64,000 bases of DNA from Methylocella sp. (lineage in GTDB: Bacteria > Pseudomonadota > Alphaproteobacteria > Rhizobiales > Beijerinckiaceae), in assembly GCA_037200525.1 (NCBI GenBank), contig JBBCGG010000001.1, forward strand, positions 1,468,501-1,532,500, read 5' to 3'. A program made the translations under genes and the position numbers. Below, piece after piece: positions 62,437 through 64,000 of the stretch. Under the pieces are notes generated by a model. The model was not told the origin of the DNA, did no database searches, and was given only the letters and a program-made list of their open reading frames with translations. Positions within the stretch are counted from its first letter, which is position 1; each line of letters begins with the position of its first letter.

Positions 62437-63129
62437 ATGATCGCAAATGAAGCGGCGAGCAATAATGGCGTTGCCGACGCCATCGCAGCCTTCAAGGCCG
62501 GCGATTATGGTAGGGCGTTTTCGATCTTTGAGCCGGCGGCTCAAACGGGCGACATGGAGGCGCAAGCTTGGCTCGGTTCCCTATACGCCAATGGGACCGG
62601 CGTCGTCGCTTCCCTCCCAACGGCCTTTGCTTGGTATCGGCGCGCTGCGGAGCAGGGTCATGTCCAGGCCGCGACCAATGTCGGCGCGATGCTGGCAATG
62701 GGGCAGGGCGCGCCGCAAGATCGCATCGCCGGAGCCGAATGGCTGAGCCGCGCCGCTGATCAGGGAGATCAGATGGCGCAATATAATCTCGCGACCCTTC
62801 TTTCTAAGGGCGACGGCGTGCCTCTGGACAATAAGCGCGCTGTCGATCTTTATCGCCGCGGAGCGGAGACAGGACACTATCCCTCGCAAGCGCGCCTTGG
62901 TCACCTTTATGCCAATGGTCTCGGAGTCGAGAAGGATCGCGTCGCCGCTTTCGCTTGGTTGTATTTAGCCGGCCGGCATGGCGTTGGGACAGCGCTGACC
63001 GCACTCGAAGCGCTCATTGCAGAAATGTCAGGCGAGGAAAAGCAGCGCGGCCTTGCCTTCGCTCAAAAGTGGCGAGGCCGCACAGCGTCAGGCTCAGCGC
63101 CGGCGACCATCAATCCGATCCCAGCTTGA
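62437..63129 (+). CDS. Sel1-repeat (TPR-like) protein
   Basis: A 230-residue protein of about five Sel1-like repeats of 36 residues (AQAWLGSLYANGTGVVASLPTAFAWYRRAAEQGHVQAATNVGAMLAMGQGAPQ and similar). It is cytoplasmic, as no signal is seen. Such proteins act as scaffolds or signalling adaptors. AAGGAG precedes ATG 62437. It is directly downstream of the Rieske-like gene, so it may be a cluster-specific adaptor. Confidence 0.75.
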   Translation: MIANEAASNNGVADAIAAFKAGDYGRAFSIFEPAAQTGDMEAQAWLGSLYANGTGVVASLPTAFAWYRRAAEQGHVQAATNVGAMLAMGQGAPQDRIAGAEWLSRAADQGDQMAQYNLATLLSKGDGVPLDNKRAVDLYRRGAETGHYPSQARLGHLYANGLGVEKDRVAAFAWLYLAGRHGVGTALTALEALIAEMSGEEKQRGLAFAQKWRGRTASGSAPATINPIPA

Positions 63130-63134
63130 CGCAC

Positions 63135-63437
63135 ATGACCTATAGCGTGCAGCAAATCAAATTCGAACTGATCAGTTATGTGAAAGAATTTGGCGGTGAT
63201 TTCCGCGAGTGGTCGGTCGGTATCGCCGACGATGCGCCGAAGGCGCTCTTCGAACTCAACAAGGTCGACCCCGTAAGCGACGTCTGGCTTTGGAAGCCGG
63301 CCGCGTCGGCGTCGGGCGCCGCTATGGTTCATGCCTGGATGACGGAGCGACAGCATGCAAATGCCGTCGCGGGCGACTCTGCGTCCGGCGCTAGCGTCTT
63401 TATGTTCAAAAAGACGCCTAAAACTCCTCCGCTCTGA
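63135..63437 (+). CDS. Small conserved-looking protein of the amide cluster
   Basis: A 100-residue soluble protein: MTYSVQQIKFELISYVKEFGGDFREWSVGIADDAPKALFELNKVDPVSDVWLWKPA. It has no signal or membrane segment and no recognised family. ATG 63135 starts 5 bases after the Sel1 stop, so co-expression is likely. A short ORF with strong codon periodicity and gene coupling, but function unknown. Confidence 0.6.
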   Translation: MTYSVQQIKFELISYVKEFGGDFREWSVGIADDAPKALFELNKVDPVSDVWLWKPAASASGAAMVHAWMTERQHANAVAGDSASGASVFMFKKTPKTPPL

Positions 63438-63441
63438 CGGC

Positions 63442-64000
63442 TTACTTTCGGCGTCTGGCGGGCGCGACGCCGACCAACGCCGTGAACGCAAGTTCAAAGC
63501 CCGCGCGAAGACCATCACGCAATGCTCCGCCATCGGGGGCAAGATACCGGAGATTGAGGCCAATGCCGCCGGGGAGGGGACTGGCGCCCGCCAGACAGCC
63601 ATGACGGTCGAGTTCGCTCTGGAGTTCGCGCGCATCGGGCCATAGATCCCGCGGCGCGATGATGATCATGGACGCGTAAGCGCGATAGGTTCCAAGCGGC
63701 GAACCTTTTGAAAACGCTTCCTCGCCCGCGAGCGCGCCGCGCTCCTGCACGATTTTTCGCCCGTCTCCATCCGTAATCGTCAGCAGAAGCTCGAGACTTT
63801 GAAACGAGCGGCCCGTCGCCCCCGGATCAAAACATGCAAAGCCTTCCGTGACGATTGCGCGCGACGTTGAGGCGACCGACATCTCGATGGAACTCGTTAG
63901 AGATGCGCCGGGGAAAAGAATGAGCGGGTCGGGAGTCAGCGCAAGAAAGGCGCCTGGCGCGACGGTAACAGCAGTTTCCTGGCGCGCCGGCCGCAACCCG
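63442..64000 (-). CDS. ureD: Urease accessory protein UreD, C-terminal part (5' end off window)
   Basis: The minus frame is open through the right edge; about 184 residues are visible. VTVAPGAFLALTPDPLILFPGASLTSSIEMSVASTSRAIVTEGFACF and the following ITDGDGRKIVQERGALAGEEAF are the characteristic UreD/UreH block. UreD helps insert nickel into urease with UreF, UreG and UreE. It converges with the dimethylformamidase genes 4 bases from the small protein's stop. The first ~90 residues and the rest of the urease operon lie beyond the window. Confidence 0.8.
   Translation of the reverse strand, partial: GLRPARQETAVTVAPGAFLALTPDPLILFPGASLTSSIEMSVASTSRAIVTEGFACFDPGATGRSFQSLELLLTITDGDGRKIVQERGALAGEEAFSKGSPLGTYRAYASMIIIAPRDLWPDARELQSELDRHGCLAGASPLPGGIGLNLRYLAPDGGALRDGLRAGFELAFTALVGVAPARRRK

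Noticed and set aside
1-64000. CRISPR array
   Set aside because: No regularly spaced direct repeats and no cas-type genes were seen.

Overview
The window is high-GC alphaproteobacterial DNA, most like a methylotroph-related member of the Hyphomicrobiales (Beijerinckiaceae/Methylocystaceae type). That placement rests on gene content and protein character and is an inference. It is almost wholly catabolic and transport genes, interrupted by insertion sequences and one integrative-element module.

Region A (1-10800, all minus strand) reads as one long operon. It runs from an alpha/beta hydrolase through an isochorismatase-type amidase, a fumarylacetoacetate-hydrolase-family enzyme, a polysaccharide-deacetylase-family enzyme and a five-gene branched-chain-amino-acid-type ABC importer, to an aldehyde dehydrogenase and an amidohydrolase/decarboxylase cut by the left edge. 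It looks like uptake and lower-pathway degradation of an amide or N-containing ring compound. Region B (about 10.9-12.2 kb) holds an IS3 remnant and a complete IS5-family (IS427-like) element.

Region C (12.5-39.4 kb) is the most distinctive part: six adjacent transcription units for what looks like aerobic breakdown of a (hetero)aromatic carboxylate. It has an OprB-type porin with an asparaginase-like protein and a secreted hydrolase; a UbiD decarboxylase with a TauABC-type importer; an AA_synth (DUF1185) protein, an enamidase homologue, an FAD monooxygenase, an MFS carrier and a tandem EthD-like protein; a succinate-semialdehyde-type dehydrogenase, an MFS carrier, a second UbiD and UbiX; a GntR/FCD regulator; a second AA_synth and MFS pair; and a MarR regulator divergent from an HpaB/HpaC-type two-component flavin monooxygenase. 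Copies of a GntR-type palindrome (core TTGTCNGACAA) lie upstream of five of these units, so they are probably one regulon. Decarboxylation, flavin-dependent hydroxylation, cyclic enamide hydrolysis and semialdehyde oxidation would fit a pyrrole- or pyridine-carboxylate-like substrate.

Region D (39.5-46.2 kb) is an integrative element: P4-type primase with an adjacent long inverted repeat, AlpA-like protein, small unknown genes, decayed remnants of a second integrase and a second AlpA, and an intact tyrosine integrase beside a 3' fragment of tRNA-Lys (an att site). The geometry places the element to the left of this att site. Region E (46.2-52 kb) carries an IS5-group element, an unknown gene fragment with a terminator, a di-haem cytochrome c peroxidase-like protein and an ABC-F ATPase.

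Region F (52.1-63.4 kb) is a dimethylformamide/short-chain-amide module: an XRE-cupin regulator, a five-gene urea/amide-type ABC importer, both subunits of N,N-dimethylformamidase, a protein with a degenerate Rieske-like domain, a Sel1-repeat protein and a small protein. The right edge cuts a convergent gene for UreD.
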